Assembly: GCA_021399445.1 (NCBI GenBank)
Contig: JAJTUQ010000006.1
Location: forward strand, 3,658,001 to 3,722,000
DNA: 64,000 nucleotides
Origin: Xylogone sp. PMI_703
Lineage: Eukaryota; Ascomycota; Leotiomycetes
Direction: 5' to 3'
Shown here: in pieces, positions 1 to 11,654 of the stretch
How the letters are laid out: each line of letters starts with the position of its first letter
How positions within the stretch are numbered: position 1 is the first letter of the stretch
Notes under the pieces: model-generated
The model's input: only the letters and a program-made list of their open reading frames with translations
Database searches by the model: none
What the model was told of the DNA's origin: nothing
Made by a program: the position numbers and the translations under genes

Positions 1-2578
1 GTTTAGTAAAGCAATCACGAAAAGAAACATTATGAGGAAAGGAGATTGGGGAGGCTCAAGCCACTCATTTTCCATTATATCGGGCTGCGAAACCTATTAG
101 GGATGCGTGTGACCTTTGACTTTGAGCAGAGCTATCCAGTATTCAGTTCACATACGTTTTTGTTGGAAAGGTTATGGCAAATAACAATGTAGCATATAAC
201 TGACCTGAGCTACTGAATAAAAGCAATTGAATAGTAGTAAGGGAGGCATATGTACAGTCCTCTATCGCGCTCAATATTTCCCTGTATTTGACATCCCTAC
301 TACGCAGCTTTAGTAGTTGTACGTAATTTCAGATCTACTTAGCAGTCCGCAAATGCAAGGCATAAGTGATACCTTAGGTTTGAATGGCTCCTTTTTGAAT
401 TTGCAAGATCTGAGATTGTACTACCGTATTTCACGGACCTGTGAACTTGATTTGTTCAAGGCCTTACAATAGGACGTGTCAGAAATAGCCAGTAATTACT
501 GGATGTAAGCTACCTTATGAGTTCGAAGACGATATCAATGACTCCGAGCCCATCAACTTTACATTATATTCATTGCGTTAACAAAATTATAAAATCTCCA
601 CAATTTATGTAACTTTAACTATGGAAGTACAAAAGATAAGTATTTACGCAGCAGGAGAAATGCATAAGCAATAACTCTATGTATATCTGGTTATAGAAGC
701 TGCCAAGGTTGATTAAGTCAGTATGAGATGTATGATATCATGAAATGATTGAAGAGTTACTATCTAATAAAGGTACGTAAAGGTCTCTCCTGATGATGCT
801 GTGCAAATACTTAACCGCTGTACGATTGCATGAAAAGGAAATATATTAATTTCAAAATAAACGACTTCAATTTTAACAATAGTTTTGTTTAATGTATTAC
901 ACTTGTCTGACTTGAGCATCTAGAAACCTTACGTGATGAGAAATACAGCTCTCCTTAAGGCGGAACCGTGTAAAATAGCCGTCATTGGTATTCTTTTCTT
1001 CATTGGAGCAATTTTTCGAGACTTCTTCCCTTTTCAAAAGCTTATATTTTCTGTTGCAAAGATACGGAAGGGAATGAGTCCTACGGAAATTGATGCGAGC
1101 ACTGGCTCAAGTAGAGACCTGGTTATTTTGACGACCATCTGTGTTCCTGAACTAATAACCTTCATCAATAGTTTCCAGAAACTCCGTTCATCTTGCCCCT
1201 AAGACCTCTATGGGTTATCCTCTCGCCTTCACTAGTAGACGAAGTCAAAACACTGCCGGTGAGCAAAATGTCTTCAGATAGACTTACTTTCAATGGGGCA
1301 CAAATTTCCTGTTGGAATGTAAATTGGTTTCGCAAACGCTTTTCTATCCTACCTCCCTAGTAAATCCTGATGCAGTTCTCAGCAAGAAATCCTAGCCACC
1401 ACGTAGTGAATTTTATCCATGGCGGTATGGGGCCATCCACACTAGAGGAAGTGAGGAAAACATGCATCAGTTCGTTTCTGCGGATCGAAATAACACTATA
1501 TTCGGCGCTAGCCCACATGCTTCTTGAGGGAAATTCTTTGATAGCCACCAGATAAAGATCGTTATGTTGGAGCTGTTGAAAGGTAAGATCTTGCACTTGG
1601 ACCCAACGACGATATTGAGGGGCAAAATGGTTATACTTGACCTAAAACATTGGAGTTCATCGTTTTATTTGTCTGGCCCACTTACAAAGGGTTAATTACA
1701 TCAAGGCTCTGGGAGATGCAGATTAGTGGGAGGCGAAATGAGTTCTGTAACAACTGCCCCGTAAAATGCAAAGTATCCACTCCCACTCCGAGCACTATTT
1801 ACATGAATCTGTTTGTATGAGCCTCTAATGACTGTAATCCTAAGCTCGATCCGACCTACGGTGTGAGTGCTATGTAAGTATGTCGGTATCAATGAGAGCA
1901 TATTTGTGCGTATGTCTTAACTTCGTCTGTTTTAAGGGGGGTGTAATCAACCATTTCCTACCTCCAAATTCCTTACTAAAATGGGGCGCATTTTAGAATA
2001 ATAACCAGTCCAATTTAGTCAAAAAAAGCGTCTGCCACACAGTGGTTGACAGATGGATTCGAGATAGAGCCAATTAGGTTGCGATTCCCTTATCGAATCA
2101 AAGAATGCTGAGTAAACTACTCGGAAGAGATACCCCTGATTAAGTTACCCAAGTTGATATCCAAAGCCTTCAGTTTGAAACATATATTCCGGCCCATTCC
2201 TAAATTAGCTATATTACGGCTAATTTTGGGCCACATTGATGGCCACATTGCAAGCCATTCACGGGCTGTTTAAGTGCTGTTCAACTGTCTCAGAATACCA
2301 TATGACATTCTGTAACCACATATACTAAAAATGAAGATTGTTATTAAACAGTATAGGTGGAAACCTCTTTGTATTGCTATAATTTGGTTTTAAAGTCTAG
2401 ATACATGAAAGGCAAACAGCTTGCGAGAGGTTAAGATGTGATTATTGTCCGTTTATAGCCTAATATCTACCAGTCTTGCGACACAGAATGCTTATATAAT
2501 TGTCCCCACGCGTATCTCAGCCAAGCAGCCAAGCCAACATAGTTGAATAGCCAGCTGCAGTGTACAGGAATCCGCGTC
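1..2578. other. Gene-poor stretch, no supported gene
   Basis: No reading frame here shows a recognisable domain, a plausible intron structure or family similarity. The longest open stretch (936-1202, plus, ATG start) would encode 88 residues with no motif I recognise. The base composition is fairly AT-rich but not as extreme as the transposon block. I see no repeats or transposon ends. Confidence 0.5.
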
Positions 2579-2921
2579 TCAAGTAAGAAGCTGTGTCACG
2601 CCCTGCCAGTTGTTTATTCGCACTTTTAAATTAGCATCTATCAGAGATAATACTAGGCAAGGACCCACCTCGGCATAACCAAGTGCACCAGGGATCCAGT
2701 AGCAGGAAGTGACGCACTCCTGGATAAATATTAACTATTCAGTTACCCTTCTCCTCTGGATAATTACATACCTGTCCAGGCTCACAGGGATGGTTTCCAC
2801 TAGATGTAACACAGATTTGAGGGTCTTGATGGTTGCATGTACCATCTTCGGGTGTGCCGCCTCCAATAAGAGCCATGGCAGTACTGCAGAGTGCAAGAAC
2901 AGCAGCAATAGCGAACTTCAT
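2579..2921 (-). CDS. Small secreted cysteine-containing protein
   Basis: Unknown function; a small secreted protein of the kind often listed as effector or antimicrobial candidates. The ATG at 2921 is preferred over an upstream in-frame codon because it begins a typical signal peptide (residues 1 to about 18, Lys-Phe then a hydrophobic run ending in Ala). Exon 1 is 2921-2772. It ends in a CAG followed by a good GTATGT donor, and an acceptor at 2720 (TATCCAG) restores the same phase. Mature cysteines are spaced C-x7-C-x8-C-x4-C-x3-C, with a sixth downstream if exon 2 is read straight through to the stop at 2579. A second intron (donor GTGGGT near 2668, acceptor GGCAG) is possible and would shorten the C-terminus to end in a short Gly-Val-Thr tail. 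The gene is divergent from the FAD oxidoreductase at 3357, with 435 bp between start codons. The start and exon 1 are fairly secure; the C-terminus is not. Confidence 0.6.
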
Positions 2922-3356
2922 TGTGGATTCTGGGTGGACAGTAGAAGAAGTCAAAGATTGTTACCGTAAGATATGAGTTAGAGCTAGAGTGTAGTTATAG
3001 TGTTGATTTAAGAACTGCAAGACAAAGATAGTTATTTATATCATTTCATGACTCCAGAGTGCGTGCATTCCCCAATGTTGACTTACTGCCTGCGCTTCGA
3101 CTTACCATGGGCGTTTCGACCTTCCTTCAATCGTTAACTTAAGATTCACGACTCGACCTGCCATTTACAGTAGAGTTTGCTTTCTTACATAAATAATATG
3201 GAATGCATAATTCCCGCTACTCAAAGTGGTTACCGCTTGATTGTTGGGGTATCTTGGTTTAAGGGTAGCAATTTAGTTAGTGCTGGATATTTTGTCAGCC
3301 AGAATAATTGAGACAGAACGCTTTCAATAGAACATTATTTTTCCTAAATTTCCAAG

Positions 3357-5020
3357 ATGAGATCTCTTTTTGTGATTTCCTTGTTATTGCGACTGCTACA
3401 GATCAATGCCCATCTCACACCAAACGATCTGGATACGCTCTCTAGACAGCTATCAACCGAAGTAGAAATTCATGACCAAAACTCTCCTTATTTCAGCTAC
3501 ATTACGGCACACCACAATTCGAGGATACAACCTCAGATTGACATTGCTGTCGAGGCTGTGACAGTATCCGACGTTAGGAGTACAGTGCGTCAGCCTACCT
3601 CTGGCACTAAAGCGAAGAGAGACACTGAAGAGCGTTCTAGATCTCATTTGCTCGCTCTCAGAACCGTCCACTGATTATTCGGACAACCGGCCATGGGAAA
3701 TCGCAGAGATTATCCGATTCTCAAAGCGGCGTACAGTTATCACTACGGAAATTCAACTCAATCAAAATCAATCCAAGCGCAAATATTGCCATCTTAGGTG
3801 CTGGAGTTATTAATAGTGAGCTTGTGGCAGCATTATGGCAGGCCAAGAAAAGAACCGGTAATCTCTACAATAACTAAATAGAGTCAGAGACGAGATATGC
3901 CTGAGATTAACATTCTATCTAGCCACACTAGGGTGTGACTGTGTCTCGATTGTGGGTGCGTCACTTGGGGGTGGCCACGGTCGTGAGCAGGGCATCTACG
4001 GGCTTGTATCAGATCAAATTATTTCGATGACTTTGGTAACAGCTAATGGAAGCATAGTTAACGCCTCCGCAAGGGAAAATGCAGACCTGTTTTGGGCTTT
4101 GAGAGGAGCTGGCCATAACTTTGGTGTGGTTGTAGAAATCATGCTTCAGCTCTACGATACGGAACCCGGATGGGGAGAGCATTATTTCATAGCTGATTAC
4201 TTTTTCCGACGAGAACAGCTTAATGAGATCGTAGAAGCGCTTAACACGATTATATTTGCCCCACAAAATCCGGAGTTGAATATATTTGCTTGGTTTAGAC
4301 GTCAATATATTCATGTCAGCGTGCAGTATGGTGGTAGACAGCCCGTTTGGGAGCTCATTGCGCAGATCATTGATCTGAAGCCATATTATACTTCAGAAAA
4401 GACTGTACCATGGCCGCTTGTCCCAGCTGCTACCGGCCTCGGCCTTGCTAATCGAAGCTGCAATATCAGATCTGATGAGTACTATTCATCAGCTAGTGTT
4501 ATGATGACGGCACTTGACAGTGCAACAATTCGAGACATCTTGACCTTGGCTGACAATGTTTCTACAAAGAATAAAGCGTCTGGGATTGGACAACGGAGCT
4601 TCTTCTTTGTTGAATTATACGGGAGAGGGAAGTTTGAAGAGACTAAAATGGCCGAGAGTAGTATATATGGACATCGTGACATGAGAGCAATAGGGTAGGT
4701 GGTTAAATTTAGAGGGTACTCCTGAAAGTATATGCTGACCATTTAGTACATTTGAAACGTCTTACCGTCAAGCCCATCATGTGGCTGCCGCAGATAGTTT
4801 TATAAATACTGCGAGAGATCTGCTTTTGAAACATCAGCAGCAGGAAAGAGTCTATATAAACTATGCAAATGGAAATGAAGGAGCGCTTGCTTGGTACGGA
4901 AATACGTCTCATCTCGCAAGGCTGCAGAATTTAAAGCGGGAGTATGATCCAGAAGGAGTATTTTCTACCTTCAGCCCAATTCCTGATGTGGTACCTTTTA
5001 CAAGGAAGAATGAGTTATAA
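3357..5020 (+). CDS. Secreted berberine-bridge-type FAD-linked oxidoreductase
   Basis: Oxidase of the FAD_binding_4 plus BBE family, which oxidises alcohols, sugars or secondary-metabolite intermediates using covalently bound FAD. The short frames look broken but splice into an intact 493-residue protein. Exons are 3357-3584, 3641-3857, 3932-4694 and 4747-5020, with introns of 56, 74 and 52 bp, all GT...AG. Residues 1 to about 18 form a signal peptide. His94 in TTGHG is the expected FAD-attachment histidine. Cys150 aligns with the second covalent FAD site of bicovalent members, followed by a GGGHG loop. WALRGAGHNFGVV closes the FAD domain. The C-terminal BBE signature INYANGN...WYGN...RLQNLKREYDPEGVF is present near residues 440-480. 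The length is typical for the family. Substrate is unknown. Its neighbour at 2579-2921 is divergent and may share the promoter. Confidence 0.88.
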
Positions 5021-7307
5021 TACATGGCTAGTACTATGTAATTATTTCATTGTGGATATGATTGATAATAAGAAACCACTGCCATTCCACGTAAGATCTG
5101 CCAAGAAGCTCAAGCTCCAAGGGCTTCTATACTCCATCTGTCCGTATCCCAAGCTTTGTCTCATTGATGAACCACCAGTTGCACGGGTAGCTAATGCCGT
5201 AGTTCTCTCCGTATTCCCTAATATTTCAACTTCTGTGTGAGGAGTCGTATGGATGTGTTATCAAGAAACTGGGGTATCATGTACAAGTTACTACTAGGTT
5301 TAGTTACCTATGTTTGGAGTTTCTTGGTTCGGGAAATTACCTCAACGCTAGGAGAGCATGGTGAGTGTTGTCTAGTCCAACAACATTCTTACTGCCGCTA
5401 GTGCAGGTGTCGTAGTGTAAGCTTTGAAGAACACAGCTCGGAAGAAATAGCATCTAGGGCTCCGTTTTTGCGGATCTGGTCGGACCAAATTCCGAATCAA
5501 GCCTTAGTAGAATCATATAATAATGTAATTGTTAGTTAAACTGGCATGTTAGATCTAGTGCTTACGTTAACTACACTCGTACAGCAACGCCGTTAGCCTA
5601 CTTCGTATATCCCCTGTACGGTCTCTTATGTGGCCGTGTGTTCATGTATCGAAAATGGCTAATAGTTGGCTCCCTTGGTGGGCTCGCAATTACGGCGCAA
5701 CCGAGCGAGCCAACTATTACTCCGTAGTCAATTGCTAACGAGCATACCCCCCACACGCCCAGCTCATTTCTCGTAGAACAGCTCAGGAATCAGCCAATGT
5801 TTGCTAAGTGTGCCATGATATGACCTAAGTCAGCACCGCCAGCTTCCATTCTAGCTACAGCTACTTGCCTTAGGCCTGTTGTGCGACCGCTCTGAAGCCT
5901 CCAGAGACTCTACTTTCATAGGATTGGTCATTAGCGTAAGAGCAACCCCGCTAGCTCTTGTCTAAAGCAGCTACATTATATACCCTCTAGGGTTCTCCGG
6001 CGTTCTCTGTTAATAAGAGCTGAAATAATCACCTTGCGTGAGTTACTATCCTTAAATAAGGTATGTTACGGTGATCGATAGCTTACAAGTCCCTGTAATT
6101 ACAGAGCTACCTTAGTTATGCAAAAGAGTTAAACTAAGGAGTGGCCAAAACCCGGTGTTACCATTTGTCAGCAGCCACTAATACATCTCTATAGAAGGCC
6201 TTAAGTCAGTTTCATTTATCTCTTTCCCATTTTTAGAAGTCAGTTATTAAATTAATGTTTTGTTTACTTTTTGGTTAACATATTATATTAGGTTCCTTAT
6301 TAGTTATAGCTCCCCTCTAGTAGGTAAGCTAGGGGGGGTAATATTGTATACAGAGTAAGGGGGATTAGGACTGGTTACCCACAATTTGGTTTAGGCATTC
6401 AAGGTCCATGGATAGCTAAACTATGTAGAGATATGATCGGCAGGCCTTACGAAGCTTATCACGAATTCAGCTAGTCTAACTCTGGGAATACGAAGCATTA
6501 CGGAGTACAAGCGCACTCCGATCCAAGCTCCGCTTCCGACAGATTAAGCGAGTCCTGTTTGTTTGTTATAGGCCATATACCGGATGAGAACACTCAATAT
6601 ATTTTAATATTTGCCACTCTAGAAGGTAAAACAGCTAGGCCTTAACGAAATTACTTTAGTTATGCTAGACTTGACTGTATTCTGCGCAAGAACTGATGCT
6701 TTATCATGGTGTATGTCTATGGCCTATGCCGGAGTGTCCAGAGCGGAACCAGGGACCGCAAACACCCTAGTCTCTTATTTGAGTAATATTTTCTATGGAG
6801 AAAGTATCTACAATGCAGGGAGTTGGACAATCAGGCCACTGAATGAGTTTCTTTAAACTGCTGGGGATGCATTTAGGAGGGGGGAAATAATATAGTACTA
6901 GGTTAATTTGTAATTTGTTCATAGTAAGCATTGGGCTTGGGGAAGAAGTGGTCCAATTATGGGTAAGTAGTAGAGTATTAATTGAATTATGCCCATCTTA
7001 CAGTGAGTGCAACTAAAATGCAATTTATAACGAGCGTCACACTAGCGGATCAGCAAGTGAGTGGATTTACAAAGCAGGTTCTTCTTAACTATTCCTATCG
7101 ACGATATAACAATTTGCAGTTCTTATATGCGACCGCAACTGTTCTGACGCGGGTAGGCTTATCTGGCTTAAGGTGACTAGCCACTCCCTCAGCGAGAGAG
7201 CGTGTTGCCTAATAAGAATATTATAGGAAGATATGCATGTTTTCATTGAACACAGCAATACGATTCAACTCGTTTATCCATAGCTATTACCCTTTCACTT
7301 CACCATA
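5021..7307. other. Intergenic stretch, no supported gene
   Basis: About 2.3 kb without a convincing gene. The open frames at 5021-5240 and 6662-6856 have no recognisable motif. A 60-bp imperfect hairpin (5660-5719) is annotated separately. Short runs of G (around 6331) and a TA-rich tract near 6240-6300 give it the look of decayed DNA. Confidence 0.5.
5660..5719. repeat. Imperfect 19-bp inverted repeat (hairpin)
   Basis: The left arm at 5660-5678 (TAATAGTTGGCTCCCTTGG) and the reverse complement of the right arm at 5701-5719 match at 17 of 19 positions around a 22-bp centre. The arms are strikingly more GC-rich than the surroundings. It could be a remnant of a fold-back element or the joined ends of a small DNA transposon. 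No flanking duplication is clear to me. Confidence 0.55.
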
Positions 7308-9267
7308 ATGACAGTTGAAAGTCGAAGTCACACTGGTTGCTGGACGTGCCGTTTAAGAAAGAGAAAATGCGACGAAAAGAAGCCTGCCTGTTCACAATGT
7401 GCTTCTTTGGGGCTCCATTGTCACGGACACGGTGCAAAGCCAGCGTGGATGGATGGAGGATCCAAGCAAAAGTCTCAGTTGGAAAGAGTCAAGCAACAAG
7501 TAGCACATGCGACAAGACGGAGACGTATAGATCGGATTCACGAGAGATATGAGGCGTCTTCCACACTGCCACCAAGCAAACCGACTGTTAACAACATAAA
7601 CATCAGCCAAGCCACTACCAAGACCACGACGGCGCCAAATAATCAGCCTGTTAGCCAAGAGATTATTCTCCAGTATCTCCCTACCGAGTTCTTCTCAGCC
7701 GAGAACACTCCAGTCCGTGAGCCACTGCTGAGTGATAATACGTTCTCTGAATTTATTTCTGGCGCTACCGCCTCTACAATCCATACTTCTCTTGATGAGA
7801 TCTCGTATTTTTTGTCTGGCGATCATTTCACCGAGAAAAATCAAATATCGCAGCATGCGATGGATTTGCAATTCACTACTTACGCGCCGCCTGAAAGTGC
7901 GGAGGCGATTATTTGTATTGAGGAGAAGTCCAAAGACCACAACACCACGGGAGAGGAAATAATTCTGGCAATAAACAATATTGAGGATTCAATGTTATTA
8001 GCTTATTACATTAGCAAAGTATTCCATTGGCAGTTCCAATTCTGCGCTTCTCGGTTACCGTCTCTTGATCAGGGTCATATTCTATGGCTGATGTCCCGGT
8101 CACAGTCGTTATATCACGGAGTACTTATGTTAAGCAGCACGCACAAAAGCCTCCAAACAACTTCTAGTAACTTAGGAAAAACTGAAAGTGAACTTACTGC
8201 TCGGTATAACATGGCGATGGCAAGTTTTCAACGCGACTTGCAGAGACCAAAATCCTGTGATGATGTTCAGATCCTAGGTTGCATACTCATGTTTTTGAAT
8301 TTGACTGTAAGTTGACATAATATTTTCACTTACTCCCAGCGTACTGACGAACAATTTTAAGTTCCTATATGGCTCCAGTAAAGTTGATTGGCCCGTCCAT
8401 TTGGAAGCCGGTACCTCCATAGTCTCCTCCTGGATCGATCACAATTTTGAATCTACCATTTCTAAGACTCGCTGCAAACAGAACAGTCCTGAAAGTATAG
8501 AGGAATCTATCAGAAGCATTTTAATTTGTTCGATAATCAGATTCGACATATTCTCTTGTTTAACAAGAGATTCGGCACCGTCATTAATTGAAAGTTATCG
8601 ACGTGTGTTTAGGAGAGCTGATTCTGTGATTTGTATGCAATCCGCCCTTGGATGTCACAATTGGGTATTCAGCATTATCCTAGACATATACGCTCTTCGA
8701 GACTGGAAGAAACTGGCCATTTCTGCAGGCGTTCTGAGCATGTGGGAACTAACCTCAAAGGCGAGGACAATCAAGAGGGAGCTTGAAAATAACATTTCGC
8801 TCAATTTTGATCGACTAGAAAATATCCGGCATCTGAGCAATGAAGAGGATGATTTCGCTCGATTGGGTACTCGGGAATATGAAGATTCTGTAGTAACGCA
8901 CATTTTTGCATGCGCTGCCTCGGTCCTCGTAGAAGTGATCGTGTCAGGTTCCAACCCACAGCTTCCAGAGATCAAGAGAGCGGTGGACCGCGCACTTGAG
9001 TCATATGTTTATATTAGTGATGTGGAACTATTACACGTTTTGCGCTGGCCCTTATTCGTTGTGGGGTGCGTAGCAGAGCCAGAGCATTATGATATTTTCA
9101 GGACTTTACTCTCGCTGTCGAGCGTCACGAAGATCCCTATATTTCGAGATACATTGGAGTACCTTGAGAAGAACTGGGAGATGACCACAGGTGGGAGATT
9201 TACGCGCGAAGGACACAGTTTCTCCCAAGATCGACCATATATGTCTTGTAATCTTCTCATTGCTTAA
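7308..9267 (+). CDS. Zn2Cys6 transcription factor (Fungal_trans_2 type)
   Basis: Nuclear DNA-binding regulator, 634 residues in two exons (7308-8306 and 8362-9267) joined by a 55-bp intron (GTAAGT...TTTTAAG). The zinc cluster is at the N-terminus: Cys11, 14, 21, 28, 31 and 38, in the pattern Cx2Cx6Cx6Cx2Cx6C, with a basic stretch RLRKRK. A Lys/Arg-rich linker follows at about residues 50-80, then a long helical C-terminal half typical of the Fungal_trans_2 regulators. The exon junction reads through FLYGSSKVDWPVHLEAG, a segment characteristic of that family. The target is unknown. The nearest possible targets are the divergent FAD oxidoreductase pair upstream or the 53-residue and UstYa-like gene pair downstream. 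No damage is visible. Confidence 0.9.
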
Positions 9268-9697
9268 ACCATTAATTACATCCATACCTCAGTTCATGTA
9301 ATCGTGCCTTAAGCCAATCTATCTCTTTAATGCCCTTCTAACTCAGTATTTCTTACACAAAACTGCACAATCGCAAAAAATGTACCGATATTCTAAGTAG
9401 AATAGTATTGGAAATATACGCTAAGGTGTCGATGATGCTCTTGATACAGCCTCGAATCTAGTTACTCATTGCGAGTGTTTAAGTCGATTCGAGCTGCTGC
9501 TTATATTGCACTATGCATGTCTATATTCCGCCTTTTGATTATATGGTTTGTAAGCGCTACTATACCTTGTAAGTTTATACAATATGCCGATTACCCAATT
9601 AACAATCATGTAAGAGTGACGGCCGTTTTGATATGTGTGAGGGCTAGCTCATTACGAGACAAGCGTTGCCACCACTATGTTGGCTAGGCTGGTCACT

Positions 9698-9859
9698 TCA
9701 ATCACAGAGAGCCCAGACAGCCCAGAGTAATACGATAAACACCATGAGGTTATAGTAGAAAGGGAGGGTTGCGGTCCAAACATCTTGGGTGTCGTTAACC
9801 ACATCCTTTTCCAAAGCAGTAATACGAGTCTGATCCTTGTTGTTGCTCAAGAAGCTCAT
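9698..9859 (-). CDS. 53-residue single-pass membrane protein
   Basis: A small uninterrupted frame, ATG at 9859 and TGA at 9698. The first 30 residues are polar and charged (start MSFLSNNKDQTRITALEKDV), followed by a hydrophobic helix of about 17 residues (roughly 34-50: YYNLMVFIVLLWAVWAL) and a two-residue tail (Cys-Asp). It looks like a tail-anchored or single-pass micro-membrane protein. Its start codon is only 89 bp from the proposed start of the divergent UstYa-like gene at 9949, so the two may be co-expressed. Function is unknown. The clean amphipathic-then-hydrophobic layout argues for a real gene, but without homologues it could be chance. Confidence 0.5.
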   Translation of the reverse strand: MSFLSNNKDQTRITALEKDVVNDTQDVWTATLPFYYNLMVFIVLLWAVWALCD

Positions 9860-9948
9860 TATAGCTCCTGAAAACAATCATTCATTATATCGGCTCTTGC
9901 TCTTATACTAATTTGACTCTCGAACATATATTGTCCAAATCTTTCATC

Positions 9949-10770
9949 ATGGATCTGGTATATTATTGTTGCTCTTGGTTTTCGATATAGTAGAATACTG
10001 GAAAATGTACATCTCTAACTCATGAATAGATAGATCATAAAGCCAAAGGACCGCTAATCCTAGATTACGAATCTGCCTGCAATTCATCCCAGAATCTTGA
10101 ACCGAAATCAAGAGTAGAGGAAAATGGATCATATTCTTCGACTAATGATGATATCTCAGTCCGCAAGATCAAATTTCTTCCCCTTGGACATCGCCTCCTG
10201 ACACTTGTCACTTTTATTCTGGCGTTATGGGGTTTAGTGGACTTGCTATACCGTTTGTTTAACGCCATCTCTTTTCCGTCAGCAACAGTTGCAGTATCAG
10301 ATTCTCCATCCAGCGAACACCCAGTTTGCTGGTGCGGAAGCTCTGATGAAGAGGCGATTGCAATGGGATGTCGTTACGACCATATTGCTGTGGACTGGTT
10401 ACCGAATGATTGTATTGACGACGAACTAACGGCAGAATTCGATAGAGCTGGGCCTGGCCTTAATGGATCGTGGAACTATTACACAAAACTTCACGGCGGC
10501 CACCTAATTAACAACAGTGAGATTGACGACTACGCAATTACTGCTACTGATTACTTTGCAACCCGTGAATGGCACATTGCACATTGCATTTTTACCTGGC
10601 GAAAACAATTTCGTAGCCGGTCAACGGGTAAAATTATAGAGCCGTGGAATGAAAAGGAAGAACACATCAAGCATTGCGGAAGTTACATTATGAGAGCAAT
10701 CAAGCACAAGCAAGATTTAGATGAAGTAGATACTCATATTTATGGAAAGGCTAGACATGACAGGGAGTAG
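9949..10770 (+). CDS. UstYa-related membrane protein (CWCG / HxxHC type)
   Basis: Predicted single-pass membrane protein of about 228 residues, a paralogue of 58817-59533. The main exon is 10093-10770. It has no in-frame ATG at its start, so I join it to a nine-base exon (ATG GAT CTG, 9949-9957) across a 135-bp GTATAT...CCCAG intron; this start is inference. Residues about 38-57 form a transmembrane helix. The lumenal part has CWCG (82-85), MGCRYDH, AVDWLP, CIDDEL, NGSW, and two HxxHC motifs: H164-I-A-H-C168 and H194-I-K-H-C198. Paired HxxHC motifs are the hallmark of UstYa (DUF3328) proteins, which oxidatively cyclise RiPP peptides, but the rest of this protein differs from classical UstYa. 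It is therefore best called a divergent relative. No precursor peptide was recognised next to it. Confidence 0.75.
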
Positions 10771-11654
10771 CTTAGGCTTATGGTAGCCTTCAATACAGAA
10801 ATACCCGGTATACCAAGGCTTTGGGTTCTCAACTCCACTAGTTTCCATACATTAGAACTTATATTGCGCTCATATTTTCACTGGTGGTCATACTGGGATT
10901 ATCAGCACTTGAGATATGCTTCAAACAGTAGATTTACTATCAGAATACATCTGATAATCACAGCCTCAAGTAATGACGAAAACATTACGAAACTCAAACT
11001 TTACATTAACCGGGAGGTAGAGTAGAATCTAATATTAACAGGCATAATGGAGGCAGGACTACACTTTTCTTTCATTCAAATGAATAAACGAAAGAACACG
11101 CGTAATTGCACTGATATTTGCCGAAACAACACAGCCGTCCGTAAAACCTACCTCTTATGCTGGGTATTCATCCTTAAGTGCAGCGGCCAACTGGCAGCTG
11201 TACCTTCGTCTTATATCATAGATGTCTATTCCGCCCACTCTATTTAGTAAATTTACATAATTTCATCTCGATTCTAGTTACTGATGTAAGCATGTATTTG
11301 AGCTGTCGATTCGAACTTCTAGTCTTGTTTGTTCTCAGGGATCTACATCATCCTATCCTCGTGTGGCCCTTCCCCTTCGGAGGGTAAACCTGCCGCAGCA
11401 GCCTATTTCCTAGATTTGCTTTACACATATGCGAATTCAATTGAATTCCAAAATCACGCAACACGGCCTCTCTGGATTGTTATAAAATGGTGATATTCTG
11501 CCCACCATTATCTTCACTATCAAACAAAAGCTTCAGCTTCCTCGAGAATTTTCAATCTCACAAGATCTACAGTTCGGGATTAGCATCATAGCAAATTAGC
11601 CGCAGGCTTATCAAGCAAACCAAATATTCAGATATTCGCTTTAGAATTCTCAAA
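10771..11654. other. Intergenic stretch before the secreted protein
   Basis: About 880 bp with no supported gene. Open frames at 10780-11025, 11047-11247 and 11178-11387 have no recognisable motifs. The last 200 bp before 11655 probably contain the promoter and leader of the secreted protein gene: a TATAAAA-like sequence lies at 11480-11486, about 170 bp upstream of the ATG. Confidence 0.45.

Noticed and set aside
936..1202. 88-codon frame with a hydrophobic stretch near its start
   Set aside because: No family motif, no supporting intron structure, and similar-size frames occur by chance in this AT-rich DNA.
3357..3674. Apparent truncated or frameshifted FAD oxidoreductase
   Set aside because: A 56-bp intron (3585-3640) with standard ends restores the frame, so the gene is intact rather than a pseudogene.
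10237..10770. GTG-started version of the UstYa-like gene
   Set aside because: The frame continues upstream through a transmembrane helix that matches its paralogue, so starting at 10237 would cut the helix.
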